6,017 nt of DNA from Cohaesibacteraceae bacterium (GTDB taxonomy: Bacteria; Pseudomonadota; Alphaproteobacteria; Rhizobiales; Cohaesibacteraceae), in assembly GCA_016764535.1 (NCBI GenBank), contig JAESRR010000041.1, positions 1 to 6,017 of the forward strand. Reading direction: 5' to 3'. Positions 6,005-6,017 of the stretch are shown here, piece after piece (position 1 is the first letter of the stretch; each line of letters begins with the position of its first letter). The notes beneath the pieces were generated by a model. It ran no database searches. It was not told the origin of the DNA and was given only the letters and a program-made list of their open reading frames with translations. Made by a program: the position numbers and the translations under genes.

Positions 6005-6011
6005 GGGGAGT
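6005..6011 (+). promoter_or_regulatory. Ribosome-binding-like site at the right edge
   Basis: AGGGGAG lies with six bases between it and the last base of the window. A start codon at or just beyond the boundary would be at ideal spacing. The 80 bases between the terminator and this point hold no reading frame worth calling and presumably carry the promoter and leader of that next gene. The gene itself cannot be seen. Confidence 0.35.
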
Positions 6012-6017
6012 GCAGAA

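Noticed and set aside
1..6017. Mobile elements, CRISPR arrays, RNA genes, defence or secretion systems
   Set aside because: No transposase, terminal inverted repeats, regularly spaced repeats, tRNA-like cloverleaf or rRNA sequence was seen. The genes are metabolic and regulatory, with uniform composition.

Overview
The window reads as chromosomal DNA of an alphaproteobacterium, most likely of the order Hyphomicrobiales (Rhizobiales). Two things point there: a porphobilinogen synthase with Asp residues in place of the usual zinc-binding Cys, and a MarR-type regulator that closely resembles the LdtR proteins of rhizobia and Liberibacter. Base composition is balanced to slightly AT-leaning and even throughout. 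No insertion sequence, phage gene, tRNA, rRNA or CRISPR array was seen, so this looks like ordinary core or near-core genome.

Left block, minus strand (1-1402): hemB (porphobilinogen synthase, heme biosynthesis) is followed, 61 bases past its stop codon, by a small lipoprotein gene that runs off the left edge. The lipoprotein reading frame is open for all 100 codons present. Both probably share one transcript starting in the 213-base gap to the right of hemB.

Middle block, plus strand (1616-5182): this is a valine-degradation cluster. It holds an isobutyryl-CoA dehydrogenase-like acyl-CoA dehydrogenase, a 3-hydroxyisobutyryl-CoA hydrolase (17-base gap), a four-helix membrane protein of unknown function (3-base gap) and 3-hydroxyisobutyrate dehydrogenase (49-base gap containing a hairpin). 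Together the three enzymes cover isobutyryl-CoA to methacrylyl-CoA, then 3-hydroxyisobutyryl-CoA to 3-hydroxyisobutyrate to methylmalonate semialdehyde. The methacrylyl-CoA hydratase and the methylmalonate semialdehyde dehydrogenase needed to complete the route are not in the window. A hairpin with a T-rich tail ends the cluster.

Right block, plus strand (5183-6017): an LdtR-like MarR-family regulator has its own upstream region and a strong rho-independent terminator. A Shine-Dalgarno-like AGGGGAG seven bases from the right edge suggests another plus-strand gene starts at or just past the boundary.

The observations most worth a second look are: the membrane gene embedded in the valine cluster; a 10-bp palindrome (CACTTAAGTG) present both at the hemB stop codon and upstream of the regulator; a dyad in the hemB/dehydrogenase divergent region; and a run of eight G within the early codons of the regulator. 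I found no convincing undescribed multi-gene system.
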